Below, piece after piece: positions 24,064-35,595 of a DNA stretch of 64,000 bases; the stretch's first letter is position 1; every line of letters begins with the position of its first letter. This DNA comes from Nemopilema nomurai (lineage: Eukaryota > Cnidaria > Scyphozoa > Rhizostomeae > Rhizostomatidae): positions 1,001,959 to 1,065,958 of the forward strand of contig ML133420.1 of NCBI GenBank assembly GCA_003864495.1, read 5' to 3'. The position numbers and the translations under genes were made by a program. The notes below the pieces were generated by a model, which was given only the letters and a program-made list of their open reading frames with translations, ran no database searches and was not told the DNA's origin.

Positions 24064-25857
24064 TATTGATCAACTCAATTGACATTATAATCAAGTTCTC
24101 TTTACAATGCAAAAAATGATAAAAATGGATAAAAAATCGAAATCTCTACTCAAACCAGACTTTTAAGGACCAATTGTTAGGTGCCTTCATTTTCAGTTCT
24201 TGAACAAAATAGAGAATGTATAATATAATTACTGCTCTAACATATGTTCTTAAAGTAAAAGCGCGTTTATACATTTCTAACCACGTTTGTTCGTAATCAC
24301 CATTATATTTATAGATATTTAAAGTGAAAGCTCCCGTTATTTAAAATCAAAGAAAAATTTTAAAAAAATGCATAGCAAGTAGCATAAACTAGTGTAATAG
24401 AAACGATTGTCAAAGCTTTATTCAATTTTATTACTATTCTATACAGCAGTGTTTCGCATATAAAAAATACAATTTTTAGAAACACAGTCCCTAAGTTTTA
24501 GAAAAAAATCCCTATGATATCTAATGTGTATATACAATGAGATATCCATGAGATATCTCATTTTGTAAGCAACGCATCAGACCTGAAATCAAGTCTCGAA
24601 GAAAAGGAACATTCCAATTTACATATACTAGATTTGCGCCATTCAAATGCACAGTCCACACAGAATGAATAGTGCTAATACCTGAAAATGGTTATACAAG
24701 TGAATTTTGGCAGGCCACGACTTGTTGATAAGAAGCGTCATAATGTTCCAAGTCATAAATAAAGTACATGATTGAGGTGGTACATGAAAAGTCAGCGAAA
24801 GGTTGAAAACAGACGATTCAAAAACCAGACAGTGGTTAGCTAATCTTTTTTTCCAGCGCTTAACTAATTGATGCCTCGTCTTTTCGCAAAGTCTTAATTT
24901 CTTGGATTGACACGAGAAAGCAAGAATGTTTTCAACTGCATCGTATCATCACTAAAAAACCATTTAAACATAACCCATAGCAGTGACGTAATCTCAACTC
25001 CATCATTTACAGCACGATAATAATTTGCCCTACCGATTCTTCTCTGCTTAAAAATGACCCACTTCAAATCGAGGCTTGTAGAATTGTAATCCCTGAATAC
25101 TTCTTTCGCCAGAAGTTATTCTTATCTATCTTAGATGCTAAATTTGAAGTGAATTATACTCGTAGAATAGATATTATTATCTCTGCATGTTCACGATAAT
25201 ATACTTAATCGTTACTAGCTACAGTGTCAAATACAAAAATCAGCAGTTTGTCTGCAAATTCAAGCTGTCACTCTGCATGTCTCAATAAACATGTAACAGA
25301 CTTGATTGATTTGCCCAGCCAGAGATTTTCTGTGGTTCTCTTTTCGGGATGTATGGTTTTGAGCAAAAAAATTATCAAGTTAGGGTCTTGTGACATCATC
25401 GCATTACTGCAAATTTATACTTCAGACAAGAACTGTGTCAATGAAATAAGTATAATTTCATGACATGGAAATGATTATATTTGCTATCGAAAAGACCCTG
25501 CACCTTCATTGATATCACGAAAGTACACTCTTCAGACCTGCCTTGGTGTCATTTCCTTGAATTACCCGATACCAAACACAGTGTTAATAGATTTGACGTT
25601 CCACTGTGGCCAATGCAGACCAATCATAAGAACATAGGTTTCCATCGGAAATACATTGGCTTCGGGCTGGTTTAGAAACAAACCACAAGCTATGAATGAA
25701 AAATTTGATTAAGTATGACGCACAACTTTATGGATGCTGTCCCACTCGTTAAAACCAAAACGGAGTAAGGAAATTTCTGGAGGATGTTTCACTTAGCTTA
25801 AAGTGTCATAATGTTGTTGGAAGATAAGCACTGCCAAAGCCCGGAGGTGTCCGTGTT
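24064..25857. other. Intergenic region between DRC10 and Wnt
   Basis: About 1.8 kb separates the DRC10 start from the Wnt stop, both genes being on the minus strand. It must hold the DRC10 promoter. Open frames at 25224-25463 and 25481-25675 (+) lack motifs and splice context. A short inverted repeat built on GAGATATC lies near 24540-24561. I see nothing else of note. Confidence 0.6.
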
Positions 25858-25863
25858 TTTATT
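25858..25863 (-). terminator. AATAAA overlapping the Wnt stop codon
   Basis: The last Wnt codons read GAA TAA A on the minus strand, so a canonical AATAAA hexamer contains the stop codon. If used, the 3' UTR would be only about 10-30 nt; a more distal signal may be used instead. Confidence 0.35.
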
Positions 25864-28047
25864 CCTTTTTCTTCGAAACATGGCAAACTAGAACGTCTTC
25901 TTTATTGCGACACGAATCGCATTGCACTTCACAACACCATCGAAACTTGCAATTGCATTTCACCTTCCTAGACCTTACCTCGTATCTTATAGAATAGCCA
26001 CAGCTGTAACAGAGCTCATTACAGTGTGTTTTTGTGCCACGGGTGCTGTCCCTGTGCGGGACCCTACAAACCCGGCCAAGTGTACCTTGAGAGCCGTGGC
26101 TCCGGTTCACTCTGCAGTAATCCGGAGACTCGGATAGATACACGAGTACGTCTGTCAAATTGACGGCTCTCCCTGAATTGGCTGGCTTTAGAAAGAGTCT
26201 GCTGTCCATTGTTCCCTTGTAAGCCAGCTTGTGGAGGTACTTGATGGTGGCCCCAACTTGCTTCAGGGTCGGAAGCTGACCAGCACAAGTCTTCAACATG
26301 CACATCCCAGATGTACCATGGCATTTACAAAACCGCTTTGCCATATATCTAACCACCTGTTGAAGCAATACGCAAACATTCATTCATGATATCTTCAAGC
26401 TTCTTCTTATGTTTACATTCGACGTCAGACATACAAAGAACAGCTGTAGGCCAATTTTGTTCATTACTCTTTTGGCCAAAATATTAAAACACGCATACGT
26501 TTCTTCCGACTTTATTGTTATGATGGGTTGCTGCAATCCTGTCCATGATGAAATTCTTGGGCTTTACTCGAGTGTCGGTGAAGTACTCGGTTATCCACAA
26601 TCCAAAGCGAGTATGCCCATCTTCTATCTCTCGCTTGCCCACCGACTTCAAAGTGAATGCATTTCGTACTTGTGGTGTGCAGCAGAAGGCAAGCTCTCCC
26701 CGGTGACACGCGCTTGCTAGTCGTATGGCTACAGCCGCCGAAGTGATCGCATTCATAAATGCAATTTCTCTTGTAGCTACAAATCAATAAGATTTAGCCA
26801 AAAAATCATGAAATTTTTAGTTGACTTGTTCTTCAAAGTGTGGCCATTTGCTTGAATCTCCATTTGTTCCCTTGAAACGAAAATTGGAAGGATCTTTCCA
26901 AGGAGGCTGAAGGAAAAATGTCCGTTACCACATGGTAAAAGTAAGCAAAATTTGAAAGCAGATACGTTGCATGGAAAAGCAAAACACAGAAATATTAAAT
27001 CCTTGCTCTAGTCTACGTATATTTCTATTCATCTATATAAAAATCACAAAGTCTTGACCAATCATTGTATTGCTCAAGCTAAGAAAGAGTATCTGGAAAC
27101 ACGTTGATGGAAATCTGAAGAGTCTAACCTATTGGCAAAAATTTTCTTTTGAGAATCCTTGCCGTGTCTTTCTTTGAAAAGCTGCAGTTCCATCTTTCCC
27201 AACGAAAGCGTCTTCTACATTCACTCAGGCCTTTTTTCAAACCGACCTCGGCGAGATGACGAAGCTCCTGTTCAATCTAAGAAATAATGCATGGAATAAT
27301 GCTTTTAAGAGAAATAGCCATGGCTTAAGATTGCTTTTTTAAATATCTTCAAGATAGAATATCAAATAATGAACAGGTTCATTCAATTCAGTTCTATCTT
27401 AGTAAAATTTTCCGCATATAAGTTGGGAGGAAGGGCTCCGTGGCCAACTAAAACAAGCATTCCACACCTAGAAAGCTTTAAATAGTAGAATTATTATATA
27501 GAAGGATTTTCGGTGAAAAGTCGCGTTTCTCTCTCTTAGTTAGAAGTACTTCTATGAAAAGAAACTCTCCAATGCAAATTAAGTGACACAATACCAAAAT
27601 TAAAGAAAATGAAAAGTTCTTGCCTTTTTATTTCTTGATAGTCGTTTAAGGATCCTAGAATTGCATAAAGCAAGTCTTTAGACTGAAATGGACGTATCAC
27701 GGAGCACTAAGTTACTATTATTAACGAGATAGTAAGTATTGTTGTATAAAATAGTTTCTTATACCTAAGCAAATTATATGACAAACAAGCTTCAAATGGG
27801 CTCAATTATGAATTCACCGATTTCTCGATTTCTCGTAAGCTTCTGAATCACCACTAGCCCATGAATGAGTGCCTATTGAAATGCTTAAAATAATTTGCTT
27901 TTTGGCTCTTAGAGAAAGATTTGAAAATGGCTTGCTTTTGAAAAAAGGAACTAAGAACAATAATCACCATTTTGGGATTCCTGCACTTTGAGAAAACACA
28001 GCCACAAGGAGAACAAGGCAAAGCAAGCCCTTTACTGAAAAGGTCAT
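25859..28047 (-). CDS. Divergent Wnt family secreted ligand, 5 exons
   Basis: Secreted lipid-modified ligand for Frizzled receptors. Exons (minus): 28047-27968, 27654-27624, 27276-27129, 26776-26499, 26356-25859; 1035 bp, 344 residues, the usual Wnt size. Residues 1-23 form a signal peptide (hydrophobic CLVLLVAVF core). Family marks: GLSECRRRF with RWNC (about 54-68), TREIAFMNAITSA, NNKVGR, CKCHGTSGMC (189-198, with the acylated serine expected at S195), SPDYC, then a C-terminal cysteine array with CNCKFRWCC. Departures: the usual WGGCSDN segment of exon 4 is not recognisable, the motif after CKCHG reads KTCAGQLP rather than KTCWxxLP, and a normal early cysteine before the RWNC region is absent. 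The 31-bp second exon is inferred from frame and ends in a GC donor (AAG|GCAAGA). The C-terminal spacing slightly recalls Wnt9, but I do not assign a subfamily. Confidence 0.92.
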
Positions 28048-30184
28048 ATTGATTCTGTTACGGTATCGGCTTCAAACTAGAATGGAGGAAAAAACTTTGG
28101 AACGAGTGGTTGGACTGACTGAATAACTGACTGTATGAATGACTAGAAATCCCCGCCTTCTGGGATATAGTTAGACTGTTGGAAATAGTCCTCTCAAAGT
28201 CTTCCTGGATTAGGCAGGATTATTGGAAAAGAATCAATACCAAAGGCAAATTTGAAAAGGTGTTAGAGGTTTTTATACAGAATAAATATCGAACCTCATT
28301 GGTCTTAACAAATGCTTGAATAGATTACGAGAAAGGCATAATGTGTGAAGTGTGTGATAAAACACCAGGTAGATTAAAATAGGTTCCTCCAGTCACGTAA
28401 TGCTGCTTTTGTGACTCGAAAACCAAACAACCTAAGGCGAAGGCGGGGTAGAAAAAGATTGAAAATGAAATTAGGGCTGCAATCGTTCAATTCGAAAGTC
28501 GTCTTGCGAAGGTAAAGGTCTATGCCTACACACGCTTAAAAAATACCCTTCATTATGTTTATCAAATTTAACAATCATTTTGTGTTCGATCCTATGCTTT
28601 TTAATGCCTTAGATGCCAAGCATCATTAGCACTAGTCGCTTCTTCGAAACTTTTTTTTGAAATTTTTGACACTGGGCGTTATCTTCATGTTATCTGTTAT
28701 CTGCAATTGGCTTCTACAATTGTTTCAAATAATCTTCTATGAATTCCTTTTAAAACCGATTGATGCCAGACTCCACCATATTTAGCTTTATTTAGCTTTA
28801 TTTTGCGTTGTTGTTCTCATTATTAAGTCCCTTTTAGAAGTCATGAAGTTTAAAGGTTCTATCTGTGACTATCTGCAATTGAGAACTACAAGGCTTTAAA
28901 ATCAACCCTGAAAAATTTTGAGTACTCACATGCAAGGGGTCAGAGCTTCACCTATCCTGATCATTCTCTGTATACTTCTTCACGATCCATAACGCTGGAT
29001 AAAAGCTATCGAGCACTTTGACGAAAAACTTCTCAATTGTTTAGCATTACAGGTAGATACGATTTTGCTTTAATCAAGCGATAGTCGTTTTAGAGGAATA
29101 TGTACTAGACAATTCTATTTGATTAGTGCCAAAAAGCTCATTTTCAATGCAAGTCATGTAGTGTGTTACCTTCTTTGTCTTTTCCTAGTGATTTGTCCCG
29201 TGTTTGTTACTTATCGTCAGATCTTGGCTTTCGTTCTTCTGTTTGCGTTTCTTTACGTTGAAAGCTAAAAGCCCCTTGTGAGTTAGCAGTTGGTAATATT
29301 TGATGCTGATATAGATGTTGAGTATTAGATGCACTGCTTATGTCAAGATGTTGGGCAGCCCATTACTGAGAGAGGGAGAGAAAGCCGGATTTTCACTCCG
29401 CGATGCCCCACCGCAGGCAGTTAGGTACTCAAAAACCAACTGGAAACTCGTGACTCCATACTGTTTCATGTCGATCAAAAATATCACGAGTTCCTTGGCA
29501 TAGTTCTTAAACTTAGTTTTTGTTTTAGAACTTTGGCAAAGTTTTAGACCTTGCCTGTTCATTCTAGGCCATTTTACATACTTGAGAAATGTTTGTAAAT
29601 ATGGAACTTTGATAATGATGATAATTTGAGATGGGAAAGTTATTTGGATAACTTCCGTTTAGTTGTTTTCTTTTCCTTCTACGTCATTCTTCTTCTTAAT
29701 TACTAACCGGTATCACGGTCATTAATGTTCTATAGTACAATATTTTCAAAATTCTAAGAAAAAGGCAATACACTTTGGGCATGCGCTCTTGCTGTCAACA
29801 TGGAGTTTCTTTGAATTGCTTTACCAGCAGAAAGCCACTGTTATTGTCTGCAAATGACAGCTGGAGAGAGGTGCTTTGTGGCACTTCTAGATTAAACAGG
29901 AGGCTTACGATTTTTCACAAGTAGCATCAATTGGAAGCAAATATAGACTACTTTGGAAAGAATCTGAAAAATCCAGGGACAGAGATGTACTTGAAGAGCA
30001 AACATGCAAAAATCAATCCCATATTCAGATTAGTAAATTTACGTGTATTCAACTTTTCTACAGTGATCCACCGGTGCTCACTTGACTATAAATTATTCAT
30101 ATCGAATTAGCTACATAATTATGACAGTCAGCACGAAAACTTCCAAAATTTACCTGAACCCATAACTAGTCAAGCAAGTGTCCA
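28048..30184. other. Intergenic region upstream of Wnt
   Basis: Contains the Wnt promoter and the 3' flank of the small minus-strand gene ending at 30185. Opposed open frames at 29315-29503 (+) and 29338-29562 (-) overlap each other and look like chance. No repeat array or RNA gene recognised. Confidence 0.6.
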
Positions 30185-31297
30185 TTAAGCTTTGATACAA
30201 GCATATACCAGATTCGCCTTATCGAGTGTTTCTAGGCTCTTGCCTGAAGCAAAGAGCCCGAAATTGGGCTCCGGGTTCTCTGCAATGCCGGCTCTCTTAG
30301 CCATTTTCTCTAGCAGAGCATGGTCCATGCTTTTAGGAATGAGGTCCTTTCGGTAAGTCGCTTTGAACCCTTTGTCACAACCAAGTGTCAGCTTTTTCAA
30401 GTCACCTTAAGAAATAACGCAAACAACAGAGGGTTGGAGATGAATGAATAGATCTATGCCATCTAACAATTCATACGTATTGCATTTTGTAATTAGATCA
30501 ATTTCAAGGGTCATAAAGGCAGTGTTTAAACATTTTCTGCGACACTCAACAACATAGTCAACATAGAGAATTTTAATGGATGGTTAAGGCCCCAGAAAGC
30601 CTTGAATGGTATCGCAACTGAGGAGTTATCCTCTTAGTGACGAAATATAGGGTAAGAATAGCAACAACAATTAGACAAGGGTTATGACTGAAGGCGAGTG
30701 TCAAGGTATACGATGGCCGACGATAACTTCAAAGAGGAACGGTTTGTGCACTAAATCATACACAGGGCCTGAAACAAAACGCCTCGACTCTCATTGGCTA
30801 ATTGCTTGCCATGGACATAACGATCTTGATGAATGTGCACTTCAAGACGCTCTATGGTTTTGAAATGCTAGCAGGCTTTAGGCAACAAGGCTCTAAAAAC
30901 AGTGGACCTCCTAAGGCAGGAAGATACAATGTACCTAATCTAGAGACACATTTTCAATTATCTCAATTCTCAATGGCAAGAAAAAGCAGAACTAGTTTTT
31001 GCATACTTAAAGTACTTCTTTGTCCTCAGGGTCTGCAAAGGTCGGAAAATTTCCAAAACCTGACAAAATAAATAGCCAGATGCGGATCGAAAACACTAGA
31101 GGGTGATCTTAATTCCCTGAATGTGCCATAGTTTCTGCTCTGAAAAGCGACAACCATAAAGTCTAGTAAACAGCTCGAGGTCTAACCTTTGTCCCCGCAT
31201 TTGTACTCTACAGCGATATCCTTCCCGGCTGGATCCGCTTTTGTCCATTGAAAAGGTTTTCCTTGAGGACATGTCACATCCTTAGTTTTGATTGCGG
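30185..31297 (-). CDS. 3' part of an unrecognised small, probably secreted protein gene
   Basis: Two consecutive exons on the minus strand: 31297-31187 (acceptor ACTTCTAG, donor AAAG|GTTAGA) and 30405-30185 (acceptor TTTCTTAAG). Phases match (the last G of the first exon plus GT of the next gives Gly). They encode about 109 residues ending in VYACIKA then TAA. The piece is polar and lysine-rich, with four cysteines (VTCPQ, YKCGD, LGCDK, YACIK), which would suit a secreted disulphide protein. The upstream exon must end in phase 1; I could not find it or a signal peptide. I recognise no family. Composition and frame continuity support real coding sequence, but function is unknown. Confidence 0.6.
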
Positions 31298-34200
31298 CTA
31301 GAAGTGAAAATTATTAGGGGCTTCATTTATTGGTTAATGGTCAGGCAGAAGTGGAACCAATGTTACAGAAGTAAAGCTTTATTTACGATGAAGTATTGTC
31401 TGTCAAGAGAATGCTTGTCTCTACAGGGAAGCGTGCGATTTCATCAAAGCCTCCCATCAAAAAAAGTGTTGAAGTTGACGATTGGTTAGAATGCCATATC
31501 AAGACAACAGAATAGAAATTACACAAAAGGCTAACTCGGGCATCTTCAATACTCACGCATGTAAGCGAGGCACGATTTCAAAAACGAGGTTTAGTAAACT
31601 AGAAACTGAGGGCGCTGTTATCTCTTTTCTGTGTCAAGACAAGGTTCACACATACATGGTTCTGCTGGTAATGGGTCTGTTATTGGAGATGAAAAAGCCA
31701 CCCCAAGTAAGCAACACGTGAATAAGGCTGGCAAGACACGTGTTTCAACCATTCCGGAAGTGGTGTATCTGAAACGAATAAGACATTTGCATCTTCATTT
31801 CCTTGTACTGCATCTAATAAAGTCTTTTCAAATCTAGACCTTAGCATTAGTGGAATAAAACATATCTTAAAATATTTTCCTTGGATAAAGAAAGATTGCT
31901 TAACTACCAGGATTGAAGAACATATGAATACTTCCAGCTAGGGGTTATTTCCAAAGGGCAAGGCTCCTCATAATGATAGTGCGTTACTTCAATACGTTAT
32001 AATGATGCATCATGAGCTAGAGTTTTAGGCCACATGGACGCTCTATTAAGTAACGGCTGCAAAATATTCGTTGTAATTATGTTCAAAAACTAACAGTATC
32101 TAATCCAATCTACAAAATCAAAAAGTTGAAAAAATTCTTAGACTCTTATTTTTAGATAAACTTGGGAGCAAAATTAACTGTGAAGCATGAAATTAACTGT
32201 GAGTCAAAATTGAGTCAGATTTAAAGTAGGTCATTTTAGGCAAGTACCCATATGAAGAAAAAGAATTTAGAAAAATGACACCCGCTGCAAAACGGCTGTT
32301 CTAAGTTGCATACTAGAGGCACTAGATATCGTAGCATCATATTTTTAACAAGGAGAAAGTTCCTCAATCTTTTTCTTAGCATTACTTCAAAAATTACTTC
32401 ATAGTGGAAACCAGTATCGGATGATACCAGTCTTTCTTTGATATGTTTCATATTAAGTAGCCCTTGGAAAAGTATTGTGATACAATGCTCTACGGGAAGG
32501 CCTTGAAAGTCCTTTACATCAACATTAACATCAAAGACATTAACATAGCATGAATATTGGGAAAGATATTTCGGCATTCTAACAAATGAAAGTTCTGTTT
32601 AGTATTCGAGATAACTTGAAGCTAATGAGCAAATATCAGTGTGCAGCCTTATTTTCTCTTTGAATCAGATGCTGGTATTGCATTTTAAACGGTGTCGACA
32701 GTCTTAAAGAAAACGGTAAAGGCAGATCTCGAAGGTGCGGTAATTGCCTTTAGGCCATAACAGTTGCTCATGATTGATATCAACAACACCTAAAATCAAA
32801 ACACAATCATTAATTTGGCAAACAAGAGATATGCAATTAAATAGTCGGAGACTTACCTGTATCCTTTCTATTTATGATTTTGGTCAAAAAGTTTGCAAAC
32901 GATTTGTAAATAAGGCTGGAAAAGGCACACAGGACAACAGGTATGCCTTGTTCGAAACCAACGAAGCGTGCAGAAGAGGCCTTTGATCAACATCGCAATC
33001 ATGCTTATTTCGACGAGCTGGTAGTCTGGCAGGTTCCACGAAGGCCGATGGTACAGGATGTTTAGTGGGGAAAAGTAAAGAACTTGTTCCTCGCTAGCTC
33101 TGCTTATATGAAGACAAGCCAAGCAACATTATGCAGTGATTTCATTTTTGAAAGTGATTTGTTTAAAGGCTAGGCCCTTGCCATTTCAGGTATCCTGATC
33201 CAGAAGAACGAAGCCATTTGCAGCAGATCACAACTAGATTATGGGATGCATGTTCAAATGAGCTAACAGATAACAAAGAAGCAAGAACAATTTTATCTAC
33301 GCAATAGAACGCTCCAGTTTGATCTGCATCCGCATCTGAATTTTTTAAATCAATTCCACAAGAGACTAAGCTTCACAGAAAAACTTCTATTTCAATTTTC
33401 GTTTCATATTTATATACATTATAGGTACAATATATCATACGTCAAACAGTAGCCAAATTTGCAAATGAAAAAATATAAACACTAAGATTAATTGATTACC
33501 CCCGAAACGAACCTAAAACATTACAGGTAGCCTGAATTCGTAGACCAAACGTTCCTTCTACAGCCTTTTCCAACTCACTTATTGAGTACATAATAGACTG
33601 AGGGCCTCAATCAGACTCAACCAAATACATCTGACAAAGCAGCTGCTATGTAAAATATTCTTATATTTAGAACGTGTCTCGAAATTTCCAAAAATCTTGA
33701 ACAGGTTAGTCAAAGTACCTGTTCTACAATTACCTTTATATTTAATGATTCAAGCGTGTGATCCCAGGATCGTTTCTAGGTTTTTTATCAAGATTGTGGA
33801 TGATGCAGAGTAGAGAGTGAGAGTACGACAATCAGGTTGGCACCATAAAAGCATTGCACAACACGGAAAGTGGGTTGAAGGGTGGAGTTAGTTTATGCTT
33901 ATGCATCGTCAAGTTATTGGCCTATTTCAAGTGAGGTAAAATTTCGAGTTTTCAAGGGGAATTCCATTGGATTTGTCATTGGTTGTTAAGTAAAAGATCT
34001 TCAAGTACTGTTCTACCTGCAGTCAAAATGAAGTAAAAATCTTTCCTCGTGGGTTTGGACATTAAAAGGTAAACCTCAATGTAATATCTGAATTAACATA
34101 AAGTTACCTCAAGTTCTTTTTCGATTCACGATAAATGATTCACGCTATAAATAATGCTTGCATATGGGGATAGTTAGTCATCCTCTCAAAGTTCTAAAGG

Positions 34201-35595
34201 CTGGATGCTGCCTGGGCAATCTGATGTGTTACCAGTTCCCATTGCCAAGTCCTAAAAATGTTTTCAGTCAGGATTCCTCGCTGCTTTAATTAATATTTCC
34301 ACGACTGAATAGCTGATTAAAGTCGTAATCTATTAAACAGAACTCAAGCAACTAGATTTTACTGCTATAATAAAATATTGACATAGTCTGGGAGGTCTTC
34401 ATTTTATTTAAACAAAATCGATATTGGCCATATTGGATATTGGATTCTGTAAAAGCCCCGTACCAAACAATTTGTCTTTTCCGCCCTTAAAAGGGACAAA
34501 AAGGTGTTCCCAGACAGACGCTACTCTAGCTTTATCAAACTTCCTGTCTCACGGGAAACTACTTTCTTATTGAGCTCGTGAAAGAAATGTAGTGGATATC
34601 TGTTTGACAAGAGTGACTAGCATTTTCTTCAATCAAAATAACGAAGGAAATTCGAAGACTTTAAAGCAGTCAGTCCAAAATTTAATTTGAATAATTCAGC
34701 GCATTTTAAATAAAAAGCATAGAGACTACGTACTGTTTAAAATTTCTTTAAAGTATAGAAGTATATACGGAATGGCGAAGTATCTGTAAACTATAAATAC
34801 CTTATTATGTTTGCGAGCACGACCTACAGGAAGAGCTTTTTCAAGCACTTCTCGTTACAGAATTATTGTCACCTTTGAATCCCCTATTTTTAATAAAATT
34901 CTTTAATCTAATTGCAGACCTTTGTATTTGAATGCTCAATTCAGTAACCAGACACACCAAAGCTCTGACCGATTGAATTAAATAAAGTGAAAGAAACTGT
35001 TGGCGAGGAGAAGAAAAAATTCAGGAACCACATCTTCAGCGCAATTTCCTCACAGAATTACAGCGACCTTGCCGGCAGATTTGACGCACATGAGTCGAGC
35101 AATCAAATACTCGAGTTATTTGTGTACGTGTGACTGTTTTACAAACAAGCAGTGTCGCAATAACACAGTTACTCATCCCTGTCCAGCCACCAACCACTCT
35201 GGGTCCAGACAAATCTGTTGTCTTTATGAAATTGTGCTTAGAAACCACGAGTAAGGTCAAGCAAGGTCAAGTTGTCCGAAACGAAGATTCCAGAGCAAGA
35301 AAGAGGTGCACCAAGTCTCATCTCTGAAGTGTTCCCAAATTTCTTACATCGGCAATCGGTTAAACTGGCTCTTCTTGGATCCGCTACGTGAGCATTCTGC
35401 AAGCAACCCCTAAATCTAGATTTGCATACTAATCTTCCTTCGATCCTGCATTTCGAATGACTTCGTGTCCTGTATGTATGACCGTCTCCCTGTTTCCACC
35501 ACATACCTGAAATCCAAAGCGCAGGGATCTCTACGGGGATTCAAGTGCCATGATGCCGCGGAATAAACACGACTTGATTGCTTGCCATCCCGTGA
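31298..35595. other. Region between the small minus-strand gene and the tolloid 3' end
   Basis: Should hold the missing 5' exon(s) of the small gene and the tolloid 3' UTR. An excellent minus-strand donor (GATACAG|GTAAGT, near 32855-32860) follows an open stretch from about 32986. Its phase fits an acceptor at about 32793, whose frame runs 27 codons to a stop; there is no start codon, so I do not call a gene. A 113-codon open frame at 32577-32236 (-) has no motif. A cysteine-containing frame at 35504-35238 (-) lies just past the tolloid stop in locally GC-richer DNA. Confidence 0.45.

Noticed and set aside
26484..26787. Second protein in another frame over Wnt exon 4
   Set aside because: It is a shadow frame; the frame with TREIAFMNAITSA joins both neighbouring Wnt exons in phase.
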